DNA of 64,000 nt from Bacillus norwichensis (GTDB lineage Bacteria; Bacillota; Bacilli; Bacillales; Bacillaceae_C). The stretch is from positions 1 to 64,000 of the forward strand of contig NZ_JACSPV010000021.1 of the NCBI RefSeq assembly GCF_014836955.1, read 5' to 3'. Position 1 is the stretch's first letter; every line of letters starts with the position of its first letter. A program made the position numbers and the translations under genes. Of the stretch, positions 7,991-15,199 are shown in pieces. Under the pieces are notes generated by a model. It was not told where the DNA came from, did not search any database, and was given only the letters and a program-made list of their open reading frames with translations.

Positions 7991-9129
7991 ATTGACAACG
8001 CTCCTTTCACATCTTTCCTTTTGTATTCCTCCACTTTTTTCTCATCGAGTTCAACGCCAAGACCAGGGGATTCTGGCACAAAAATAAAGCCATCCTTGAT
8101 AGTGAGTGGTTTTTTCACAAGATCATCTGCCAGCCAGGCTGGGCCAAACAGCTCGCTGCCATAGTTTAGGTTCGGGATGGATGCATAAGCGTGAACACAG
8201 GCGGCAGTTCCAATCGAACTTTCAAGCGAAGTTCCTCCAAAGCAGGCAATTCCGGCTGACTCAGCAATACCAGCAATTTTTACAGTGTTTTTCATCCCGC
8301 CTGATTTATGAATTTTCAAGGAAAAAATATCCACCGCTTTTTCTTTCGCCAGCTGCAGGGCATCTTGAATAGAAGCCAAGCTTTCGTCAGCCATAATGGG
8401 TACTTTTTTCATTGAGGACAGGCGAGCCAGCCCTTCGATGTCTTCAGGAGGCAGGGGCTGCTCCAGGAAATCGATACCTGCGTCAAAAAAAGCTCCCATC
8501 CATTTCATTGTAGTAATTCGGTTCCAGGAGCCATTCGGGTCAATACCGATTGTGGAGAGACCGTCGAGTCCTTCCGCTATACGGATATTACGCAAGGCAT
8601 CTTCACTAGGAGAGTCATGTCCAGATTTTGTCTTGAAATTGGCATAGGTGCCTGAATGAACATAGCTCTTGGCTTCATCGATATCACCTTTGGGCGTCCC
8701 GGATGCAAGCGCCCATCTGACTTGAATCCTGTCTTGCTGCAGACCACCCAGCAATTGGTGGACTGGCACACTATATGTCTTTCCAAGCGCATCGAACAAA
8801 GCCATTTCTACTGCCGCTTTTGCAAAAGCATTGCCGCGGATGTGCCGGTTCATTTTCTGCAGGAGTCTTTCGATATAACCGGCTTCTTCATTCAATAGAA
8901 GGGGGGCGGCATATTGGTCGATGACAAGCTTCATCGTTTCAACGCTCTCTCCGTTCCACCAGATGCCTGGAGTAGTTCCTTCACCGATGCCGATTACACC
9001 GTTACTCAACTCTATTCGGGTTAAAACGAAGCTTTTGGTAGCCACTTTTTCAGTCGAAAATTGGTGCGGCCGCTTAATGGGAATATCTAATAGTTCTGTG
9101 GTAATGCGTTTGATTTTGATGGCAGACAC
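7987..9129 (-). CDS. catB: Muconate cycloisomerase (enolase superfamily)
   Basis: Converts cis,cis-muconate to muconolactone. Counting from the GTG at 9129 (380 aa), the protein shows the complete muconate-lactonizing set: Lys166 and Lys168 (KTK), metal ligands Asp197, Glu223 and Asp248, Lys272 (LKIHK) and Glu326 (GSELFGP). Each lies one residue before the position I recall for the P. putida enzyme, which argues strongly against a mere family-level match. I chose the GTG because GGAGGAG precedes it at the right distance; an ATG at 9180 has no such site. The 77 bases between this gene and the dioxygenase gene contain nothing notable. Confidence 0.88.
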   Translation of the reverse strand: MSAIKIKRITTELLDIPIKRPHQFSTEKVATKSFVLTRIELSNGVIGIGEGTTPGIWWNGESVETMKLVIDQYAAPLLLNEEAGYIERLLQKMNRHIRGNAFAKAAVEMALFDALGKTYSVPVHQLLGGLQQDRIQVRWALASGTPKGDIDEAKSYVHSGTYANFKTKSGHDSPSEDALRNIRIAEGLDGLSTIGIDPNGSWNRITTMKWMGAFFDAGIDFLEQPLPPEDIEGLARLSSMKKVPIMADESLASIQDALQLAKEKAVDIFSLKIHKSGGMKNTVKIAGIAESAGIACFGGTSLESSIGTAACVHAYASIPNLNYGSELFGPAWLADDLVKKPLTIKDGFIFVPESPGLGVELDEKKVEEYKRKDVKGALSI

Positions 9130-9207
9130 GTAGTATCTCCTCCGATTTTCTTGGTTTTTAGGCAAAACTGAAAGGGACATTTTGCAATGCCCCTTAGTGA
9201 TGATTCT

Positions 9208-9990
9208 TTACTCTCGGCGCATCACGAAGTTTAATGAAGCTTCTTTGCGGCCGTTCTTGTCTTCTAACTTTGTTACGAGCTCAGTACGTACGCCATCCGC
9301 CACATCTGTTTCCAGCCATTCGTCACCTTCAAAGAAGACTTGAGTAATCAGCGTTTCATGCCCATCGGCTTCAAACATGAGATGAAGATGGGCTGGCCGC
9401 ATTGGATGTTGGTCCATGTAGCCCAAGAATTCTCCCGTTGGTCCATCAGCCGGAATGGAATAAGGAAGCGGAACGATTGATTTTACCTCAAAATCTCCGT
9501 TTTCATCCGTATAGAAATGTCCTCTCAAATTGTATTTTGGAGCATCGGAATCAAAGGAGGAATATTTACCGGAGTCGTCATTTTGCCACATTTCCACTCG
9601 GATATTCGCTAGCGGCATACCGTCTGTACTGCTTACATTTCCTTTAAAGAGCAGGGGCTTACCTGCTTCATTCGGGCGCTGTGTGAGAACTAGCGGTTTG
9701 CCCGGCTCTTTTTCCACTAGCGGAGAGCCTTCAACAAAGTATGGACCGAGGAGAGAAGGCTGTGTTCCTGGTTTGTCAGTATACATTGCCCTAAGTACAT
9801 GGGTCTCAAGAAAAACATCTGCATAAAGAGGAAGTTCACCAGTCCGGCCTAACCGATCCGCCCAGTTGACAAAGTTTGTATATTCCTCATGGTTCAATTT
9901 TGCTTCAGTTAAAAAGTTCTGGATGTGTTTGATAAACAAATTGTAGACCTCTTCAACGCGCTCGTTTTTCTTGGTTAATTGTTTTTGCAT
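9208..9990 (-). CDS. catA: Intradiol ring-cleavage dioxygenase (catechol 1,2-dioxygenase type)
   Basis: Non-heme Fe(III) enzyme opening catechol between the hydroxyls. It has an N-terminal helical dimerisation domain followed by the beta-sandwich. Iron ligands are Tyr143 (GKYSSFD), Tyr177 (PYSIP), His201 and His203 (RPAHLHL); their spacing of 34, 24 and 2 is close to that of known catechol 1,2-dioxygenases. Length 260 aa is slightly short for the family. Hydroxyquinol 1,2-dioxygenases look alike, but those clusters normally carry a maleylacetate reductase, whereas this one has a muconate cycloisomerase, so catechol is the likelier substrate. The ATG follows GAGGAGG. Confidence 0.85.
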   Translation of the reverse strand: MQKQLTKKNERVEEVYNLFIKHIQNFLTEAKLNHEEYTNFVNWADRLGRTGELPLYADVFLETHVLRAMYTDKPGTQPSLLGPYFVEGSPLVEKEPGKPLVLTQRPNEAGKPLLFKGNVSSTDGMPLANIRVEMWQNDDSGKYSSFDSDAPKYNLRGHFYTDENGDFEVKSIVPLPYSIPADGPTGEFLGYMDQHPMRPAHLHLMFEADGHETLITQVFFEGDEWLETDVADGVRTELVTKLEDKNGRKEASLNFVMRRE

Positions 9991-10008
9991 AAATACTCCT
10001 CCTCAATA

Positions 10009-10557
10009 TTAAATATCTATGGTTTTAAGATTATTTCTTCCCAGCAGCTGGTAAACCTCCAACCAATCATTATTTTGCAGTAGTTCTCGGATTCTAGTGG
10101 ATGATATTTTTTCACCCTGCTCACAGGTGATGAAAGGGTGAATATTGACAGTGAAATAGTTTGAGAGCAGTTCAATGTTTCCTTGTTTCCCTTTTCCGAA
10201 ATGAAAGTCACTTCCAACCCAAATTTCGCGGGTATTTAATTGACTCAGTTCTGTGATGAAGTCAGCCGGTGGCTTTGATGCGTAATGCTGGTCGAAGTTT
10301 GCAACAATCGTGTAATCGACATTCAATTTTTCGATTAGGGCTAACTTTTCTTCAATGCTTGTCAGAACCCGTTGATTTTGAAAATAGGCTCGAGGAGGAG
10401 GATCAAACGTATAAACAACAGAAGGCACTTCAAGCTCATCAGCCCTTCTAACTGCTTGTTTAATCAGTGTCTGATGTCCTTTATGCAAGCCGTCAAATGC
10501 CCCGATGGACACAACTGAAGCTGGTAGGGAAAGCTCGTTATCATTCACAATTCTCAC
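10009..10557 (-). CDS. Stand-alone FAD synthetase (FMN adenylyltransferase) domain protein
   Basis: A 182-residue protein equal to the N-terminal half of bacterial RibF/RibC. The nucleotidyltransferase motif GAFDGLHKGH (His25, His28) and the ISSTRIR motif (residues 151-157) are intact. The C-terminal riboflavin kinase domain, present in the usual 310-residue bifunctional enzyme, is absent, and the protein ends cleanly after LLGRNNLKTIDI, so it does not look like a broken gene. The GTG start has GAGGAGG 8 bases upstream. Sitting between the FAD-dependent monooxygenase and the dioxygenase, it probably raises FAD supply for the hydroxylase (inference). Confidence 0.85.
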   Translation of the reverse strand: MRIVNDNELSLPASVVSIGAFDGLHKGHQTLIKQAVRRADELEVPSVVYTFDPPPRAYFQNQRVLTSIEEKLALIEKLNVDYTIVANFDQHYASKPPADFITELSQLNTREIWVGSDFHFGKGKQGNIELLSNYFTVNIHPFITCEQGEKISSTRIRELLQNNDWLEVYQLLGRNNLKTIDI

Positions 10558-10583
10558 GATGATTCCTCCTCATGCCAAATGGG

Positions 10584-12125
10584 TTAGTTCTTAAAGTAGT
10601 TAACATCGTCCGGGTTAATCCAAGTGTCATTTACCCATCCGTCCAAGTCATAGTCAGCCATGCACTGATCGGCAAATGCGATGTATTTATCCGCTGCACC
10701 TGTTTGATTGGCTACAGTCAAGTTTTCCAAGCGGATATTTTCATGGTTTCCTGAGTAGTTTCGTTCATATAACTCATGACGTCCGCCATATTCTGTCCCT
10801 ACAACTTCCCAAAGCAATTTGATCAGCTTGATTTTTTCAAGGGAAGTGATGCCGTTCGAACCGCGATAAAGGCGGTCGATTAGAGGCCTCAATTCAGGGT
10901 TTTTAAAGTCCGCTGCGCTCGATGGCTGAACGATCAGGTTTCCGGCTACGACATTTTCGATGATTCCTTTGATTTTTGGCCAGCCTTCTGACATAAACAC
11001 CCGATAGGATAGACCATATTTAAGGTTCGGAAGAACGGTTCCGTTTCTGCCTTCGTCTGGATTCAATGCCATTGAGTCACTCAATGACCAGAATAAGTTT
11101 TTCCAGGCCAGAACTTCACCGACATTAGCTTGTACACCACGGAATTGATCTGTCCCGTTCGTTTTGACAGCTTTTAACAGTAATCCGGCAATGAAGTCCA
11201 GCTTTATAGCCAATCTTGTTACCCCGTGAAAAGTGAAACGATGCAGGAATCCGCTTTCAGGAAAGAAGTTATTTGCTTTTTCCACGTCTTTGTAAATTAA
11301 AATGTTTTCCCATGGGATCAATGCTCGTTCAAAAATCAAAACAGCATCGTTTTCGTCGAACCTGCTGCTCAGTGGGTAGTCGAAAGGACTTCCCATGACA
11401 GCTGCCTGCATTTCATAAGACTGACGACAGATCAGCTTGACCCCAGGTGTATCCATCGGCGTGATAAACACGAGAGCCATGTCTTCAGATCCTACAGGGA
11501 CAGCACCGTAATGTGCAACGAAGTTATAGTTGGTCAAAGCGGACCCGGTAGCCACCATTTTTGCACCGCTTACAATGATTCCTTCCTCAGTTTCTTCTTC
11601 CGCCCGGATGAAGACATCGTTTACGGCTTCCATTGGCTTGTTGCGGTCTACAGGGGGATTGATAATGGCATGGTTAAAGAACCAGTTTCTTTCCTGTGCT
11701 TCTTTATACCAAAACTTTGCATTTTCCTCATAAGGTGCGTAATATTCTGGATCCGCCCCTAAAGTGGCTAAGAAAGCAGCCTTGTAATCAGGTGATCTAC
11801 CCATTTGTCCGTAAGTAATCTTGGCCCATTCAGCGATGGCGTCTCTTGAACGGAGGAGATCATCAGCTGTTCTGTCAAACTGGAAGAATCTTTGTGTGTA
11901 CCCGTTATTTCCAGTGTCCGTTGCAGTTGTCAGAATGGATTTTGTTTTTTCGTCATGTAATGCGTCGTATTGGCGTGCAATGGATCTCGCCGCATTTCTA
12001 AAGGCGGGATGAGTGGTTACATCTTTGACTCTTTCCCCGTTGATCCATACTTCGCGGTTATCTTTCAAGCTTTCCAAGTATTCTTTTCCGGTTAATGGCA
12101 ATTGTGTCTTTTGTTGCGTAATCAT
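10584..12125 (-). CDS. FADH2-dependent aromatic monooxygenase, HpaB/PheA1 family
   Basis: Oxygenase component (513 aa) of a two-component flavin monooxygenase. It has the acyl-CoA-dehydrogenase-like fold, with features shared by 4-hydroxyphenylacetate 3-hydroxylase and bacillar phenol hydroxylase PheA1: LTGKEYLESLKDNREVWING at the start, HAIINPPVDRNKP, and the flavin region GAKMVATGSALTN. It would hydroxylate a phenol ortho to its OH to give a catechol for the next enzymes. The flavin reductase partner is encoded at 14278-14742. The ATG has an ideal AAGGAGG. It is the first gene of a nine-gene minus-strand operon. Phenol rather than 4-hydroxyphenylacetate is inferred from the catechol pathway and the DmpR-like sensor. 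Confidence 0.88.
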   Translation of the reverse strand: MITQQKTQLPLTGKEYLESLKDNREVWINGERVKDVTTHPAFRNAARSIARQYDALHDEKTKSILTTATDTGNNGYTQRFFQFDRTADDLLRSRDAIAEWAKITYGQMGRSPDYKAAFLATLGADPEYYAPYEENAKFWYKEAQERNWFFNHAIINPPVDRNKPMEAVNDVFIRAEEETEEGIIVSGAKMVATGSALTNYNFVAHYGAVPVGSEDMALVFITPMDTPGVKLICRQSYEMQAAVMGSPFDYPLSSRFDENDAVLIFERALIPWENILIYKDVEKANNFFPESGFLHRFTFHGVTRLAIKLDFIAGLLLKAVKTNGTDQFRGVQANVGEVLAWKNLFWSLSDSMALNPDEGRNGTVLPNLKYGLSYRVFMSEGWPKIKGIIENVVAGNLIVQPSSAADFKNPELRPLIDRLYRGSNGITSLEKIKLIKLLWEVVGTEYGGRHELYERNYSGNHENIRLENLTVANQTGAADKYIAFADQCMADYDLDGWVNDTWINPDDVNYFKN

Positions 12126-12151
12126 ATGAAACCTCCTTAGGGGGGATTATC

Positions 12152-12172
12152 CAGTTAAAGCGCTTTCAACTG
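12152..12172. promoter_or_regulatory. 21-base imperfect palindrome with embedded cre-like site
   Basis: CAGTT at one end and AACTG at the other enclose a central AAAGCGCTTT. The minus-strand 15-mer TTGAAAGCGCTTTAA (12155-12169) matches 14 of 15 positions of the CcpA cre consensus. It lies 27-47 bases upstream of the monooxygenase ATG. Either CcpA repression by preferred carbon sources or binding of the PucR-type regulator is possible; both could use the same bases. Confidence 0.6.
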
Positions 12173-12328
12173 ATGATTTTATTATCTAGTCTTTTCAGAA
12201 TAATTTTAAGTGCAAAATAATACTGATATAAAATAAAAAACTAGCAGAATTTACGGTGTTGTTGAATGCAATAAAAAAAGGCTGGGATAAAAATAGATTC
12301 TTTAAGTGGAATTTTAAAAAATCACATC

Positions 12329-12379
12329 AAAAAAGTGCGAAAAATCAACATTTCTAAAATTGATTTCTCGCACTTTTTA
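12329..12379 (-). terminator. Terminator after the regulator gene
   Basis: Arms AAAAAGTGCGAAAAATCAA and TTGATTTCTCGCACTTTTT with an 11-13-base loop. Read on the minus strand it follows the regulator stop and ends in a T-rich tract. It separates the reductase/regulator transcript from the monooxygenase operon. The rest of 12126-12407 has no gene. Confidence 0.75.
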
Positions 12380-12407
12380 AGGTTTCAATCAGTTTTGTCT
12401 CGGTCTG

Positions 12408-14231
12408 TTAAGCATTTAAAGTTACTGAATCATCATCTTCGTTTTTATTGCCATTAATGGATATTGCGAAATAGACTTGGAGAGCCAATTGGCAATTAAA
12501 ACGTCCTTCTCCGGTTTTTAAGTCCACGTCACACAAACCCTCAATCTTTTCCAAGCGGTACCGCAACCCAGCTATTGACAGGTGAAGTTCATCGGCAGTC
12601 TGTTGAAGGTTACCATTATTATCGAGATAGGTCTTTAAAGTAATTAAGAAGTTAGATTGGTTGGAACTGTCATAGTCGACAAGCTCTCCAATTGTTTTTT
12701 TATAAAAGTCAACCAGCTCGTTTTGATCCGTTCCCTTTAAAAACATCATCATAGATTTGACGTCTTCATATATAGAGATAATGTTGGAGGATGGGTTGGT
12801 AAGATGGATAAAGTCACTGATTGACCGAGAGTCCTCGTAGCTTTTTTTCAATGTCGGCATATCTTGCGACTCCCTGCCTATTCCAATATAAAACTTGAGA
12901 TTGCAAAACTCTTTGCTTAGCTGGGATAACATATTTGTGGCCTCATCAAGTGGCTTTTTGTCTACTTCACACGCTAGCACGACATAGATATAATCATCGT
13001 TCGTAAATATATCCTTATTCGTATTCGCTGGGTCGAGCTTTATACATTGCATGACATCCTGTCTGAATTCTGCAGGCTCTACTTTTATGGAAAGGACCCT
13101 GTTCTTATTGCTTGGCAGAAAATGAAACAGGTGGGAGAACCTCTCGAAATCTCCACTATCAAAACTGCTGAGGATTTCTTCAAAGAAGTTTTCTTTCTTT
13201 TTCCAAAGGGAGCGTGCGATTTTCCAATCATGATACATTTGAATAGTAAAGACAGAGAGAGCCCTGCTAATGATCAACTGGTCTTTTTGAGACATCTTCT
13301 TCTGGCCGATCACAACTAGACGTCCCAGATTGATATTATTTGCCCTGATTGGGAAGGTGGAGATGTCATTATCCCTTTCCTCCGTATAAATGAAATTGTC
13401 TGACCAATTATTGTAGACTGTTTCATCAAGTTCATTTAAAAAAGCGCTTTCAATTTTTCTGTTATAGTAATCGATTACAAGACTCCTCTGCATGGAATTT
13501 GCGACGAATTCAACTGTTTCGGAAAGGGGGCTGTCTTCAAGCAGAAAGTCAGTTAAATCCTGCTGGAATTTATCCGCTTCAACAATGTTTTGATTGATAT
13601 CGTTCAATTCTCTGTAGGCGCGGTCCAACTCTGATACTAGGGATTCTGCTTTGTAATAGCCTAGATATTTTTTGTGCTTGCCTTCAAGCTGATCAACTGT
13701 TTTTGCTGTAAACTGGCAATAAGGATCACCTTTTCCTATACAGGTCTCTTCATATGCAATAACATCTTGTCCAAAAGTGCTTGTTAAATAACCGCTGGCA
13801 TAGCCGGAGAGAATCCAGCATACTTCATCTGGGCCATGTCCATGGCACTCAATATGCTCTTCTGCCTCAAAAGAATTTCTCCAAAAACCTGTAAAGTAAA
13901 GTGAGTCCTCATTCAATTCAATTTGATCAGGTTCTACCGTCACTACTCCTTCAAGCGTGTGTAATACTGGCCCTGCTAATATTAATTCCTTGCGATTTTT
14001 CCATTTATACATGGATGTCAGAGATTCACCGTCTTTTTTTCCCCATTCCCAGCCATATCTCATGAGAAACCCCTTTGCTCTATCTATGCCAAGGGTATTA
14101 ATTAAGTCGCGGCGTAAAAGACCAAGAGCTTCAACTGAAACCAATATCATCCTTTTATGATTAAAAGTAATCATTCCCGTGCGCGGATTTGTTTCCAGCA
14201 GATTATCAAAAAATAATTGGCTAGCTTTCAT
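12408..14231 (-). CDS. XylR_N/V4R phenol-sensor regulator with PucR-type helix-turn-helix
   Basis: A 607-residue regulator. The first ~185 residues match the sensor region of DmpR/MopR/XylR: XylR_N followed by V4R. The zinc ligands are conserved with exact MopR spacing: Cys138, Glu161, Cys164 and Cys172. The residues that hold the phenol hydroxyl in MopR have counterparts in Trp117 (GFWRNSFEAE) and His91 (VLHTLEG). The sigma-54 AAA+ domain that normally follows is absent. A middle region of about 300 residues leads instead to a PucR-type HTH at the C-terminus (TYLDNNGNLQQTADELHL, LRYRLEKIEGL). I start at the ATG at 14231, preceded by GGGGGT; the upstream TTG at 14270 lacks a site. It is co-transcribed with the flavin reductase 46 bases upstream. 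Confidence 0.85.
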   Translation of the reverse strand: MKASQLFFDNLLETNPRTGMITFNHKRMILVSVEALGLLRRDLINTLGIDRAKGFLMRYGWEWGKKDGESLTSMYKWKNRKELILAGPVLHTLEGVVTVEPDQIELNEDSLYFTGFWRNSFEAEEHIECHGHGPDEVCWILSGYASGYLTSTFGQDVIAYEETCIGKGDPYCQFTAKTVDQLEGKHKKYLGYYKAESLVSELDRAYRELNDINQNIVEADKFQQDLTDFLLEDSPLSETVEFVANSMQRSLVIDYYNRKIESAFLNELDETVYNNWSDNFIYTEERDNDISTFPIRANNINLGRLVVIGQKKMSQKDQLIISRALSVFTIQMYHDWKIARSLWKKKENFFEEILSSFDSGDFERFSHLFHFLPSNKNRVLSIKVEPAEFRQDVMQCIKLDPANTNKDIFTNDDYIYVVLACEVDKKPLDEATNMLSQLSKEFCNLKFYIGIGRESQDMPTLKKSYEDSRSISDFIHLTNPSSNIISIYEDVKSMMMFLKGTDQNELVDFYKKTIGELVDYDSSNQSNFLITLKTYLDNNGNLQQTADELHLSIAGLRYRLEKIEGLCDVDLKTGEGRFNCQLALQVYFAISINGNKNEDDDSVTLNA

Positions 14232-14277
14232 CCATCTCTTACCCCCAGTTCTTTTTAGGAAAAATGGCAATATTCAA

Positions 14278-14742
14278 TTATGAATTTGCAGCAATTTCGG
14301 AAAACTGTCCGCAGTAATAAAGTAGAGGCTGTCCGGTACGATATTCAAAGTTTTTTACCTCTCCGAGAAAAAGAACATGGTCACCGCCATCATAAGCAGC
14401 CCAAGGCTCGCACTCTATAAATGCTAATGAATCTTTGATACGCTTTCCAAGTTTCCCTTCTTCCCATTCAAAAGGTAAACTTTCTTTTGGCCGGCCAGCA
14501 AAGTGCATAGCAGTGTCCTGCTGATCCGTTTGTAAAACGTTTACAATAAACTTGTTATCTTTAAGGGCGTTCAAAGCTTTTGCATTTCGATCAACAGATA
14601 CTAAAACCAGCATCGGGTCCAGGGAAACTGAAGTGAATGAGTTGGCGGTCAGTCCATGAGTACCTGTTTCTGTTTCACAGGTGATCACCGTGACACCTGT
14701 TGCAAAGTGGCCTACACAATTACGGAAATTTCTTGCATCCAT
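14278..14742 (-). CDS. Flavin reductase component (HpaC/PheA2 type)
   Basis: A 154-residue flavin reductase-like split-barrel protein that reduces FAD with NAD(P)H and passes FADH2 to the monooxygenase at 10584-12125. Family features are FRNCVGHFATGVTVIT at residues 5-20, THGLTANSFTSVSLDPMLVLVS, and the C-terminal GGDHVLFLGEV and PLLYYCGQF. Length is standard. The start follows AAAGGAGAG. Unlike most HpaBC pairs it is separated from its partner by the regulator gene, so oxygenase and reductase are probably made from different promoters. Confidence 0.88.
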   Translation of the reverse strand: MDARNFRNCVGHFATGVTVITCETETGTHGLTANSFTSVSLDPMLVLVSVDRNAKALNALKDNKFIVNVLQTDQQDTAMHFAGRPKESLPFEWEEGKLGKRIKDSLAFIECEPWAAYDGGDHVLFLGEVKNFEYRTGQPLLYYCGQFSEIAANS

Positions 14743-14989
14743 TTATTCATCTCTCCTTTTGAAGTTTAAGTCTTTCTTTTTTAAATTGTAGCAATAGTGA
14801 ATATAGGAATAAACCGCAAAAAGGAATAGAAAACTTCACTTTCACTTATAAAAGAGTGGAGAAATAAATGTATACTTAATTATAAAGGACTGTTGGAGCT
14901 ATCAAAAGTCAATTTCCATGATTTATATAATTTTTAGTTCCCAACTTATTCAGCAAATAGTATAATTGTCCTGATCATCTTTGTTTAGC

Positions 14990-15176
14990 TTTATTCAGCA
15001 GAAGTTTGCCACTTCTGCAAGTGGTGAGATGAATGCCTATTGGTATTCCATTTAGCGGGGGGCAAATCCAGGCTGAATAAAGTGAAAGCCTCCGGCGGAT
15101 GCCACAGATTTTCAGAGGAAATTATCGAGCGAAAGCTCGATAAAATCTGGGCGCAAATACGCCAAGGCGCATTTGA
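14990..15176. repeat. Structured, probably dispersed, non-coding repeat
   Basis: This 457-base gene-free stretch (14743-15199) contains three stacked hairpins. These are GCAGAAG/CTTCTGC near 14998-15018, a perfect 9-base stem TTATCGAGC/GCTCGATAA closed by a GAAA tetraloop (15122-15143), and CAAATACGCC/GGCGCATTTG (15154-15175, one mismatch). The flanking GCCTCCGGCGGATGCC and the translated minus-strand string HSSHHLQKWQT look familiar from scattered intergenic repeats of Bacillaceae (from memory). No transposase or terminal repeats are visible. It lies directly upstream of the diguanylate cyclase ribosome site. Confidence 0.5.
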
Positions 15177-15199
15177 TAATAAAAGGAGTGCAGCCTCCA

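Noticed and set aside
9208-9990. Hydroxyquinol 1,2-dioxygenase as the identity of the intradiol enzyme
   Set aside because: Not excluded by residues, but no maleylacetate reductase is present and a full muconate cycloisomerase follows, so the catechol type is preferred.
12180-12240. A SigA promoter for the monooxygenase operon (TTGCAC ... TAGATA)
   Set aside because: Spacing between the hexamers is about 21 bases and the match is poor; I could not place the promoter with confidence.
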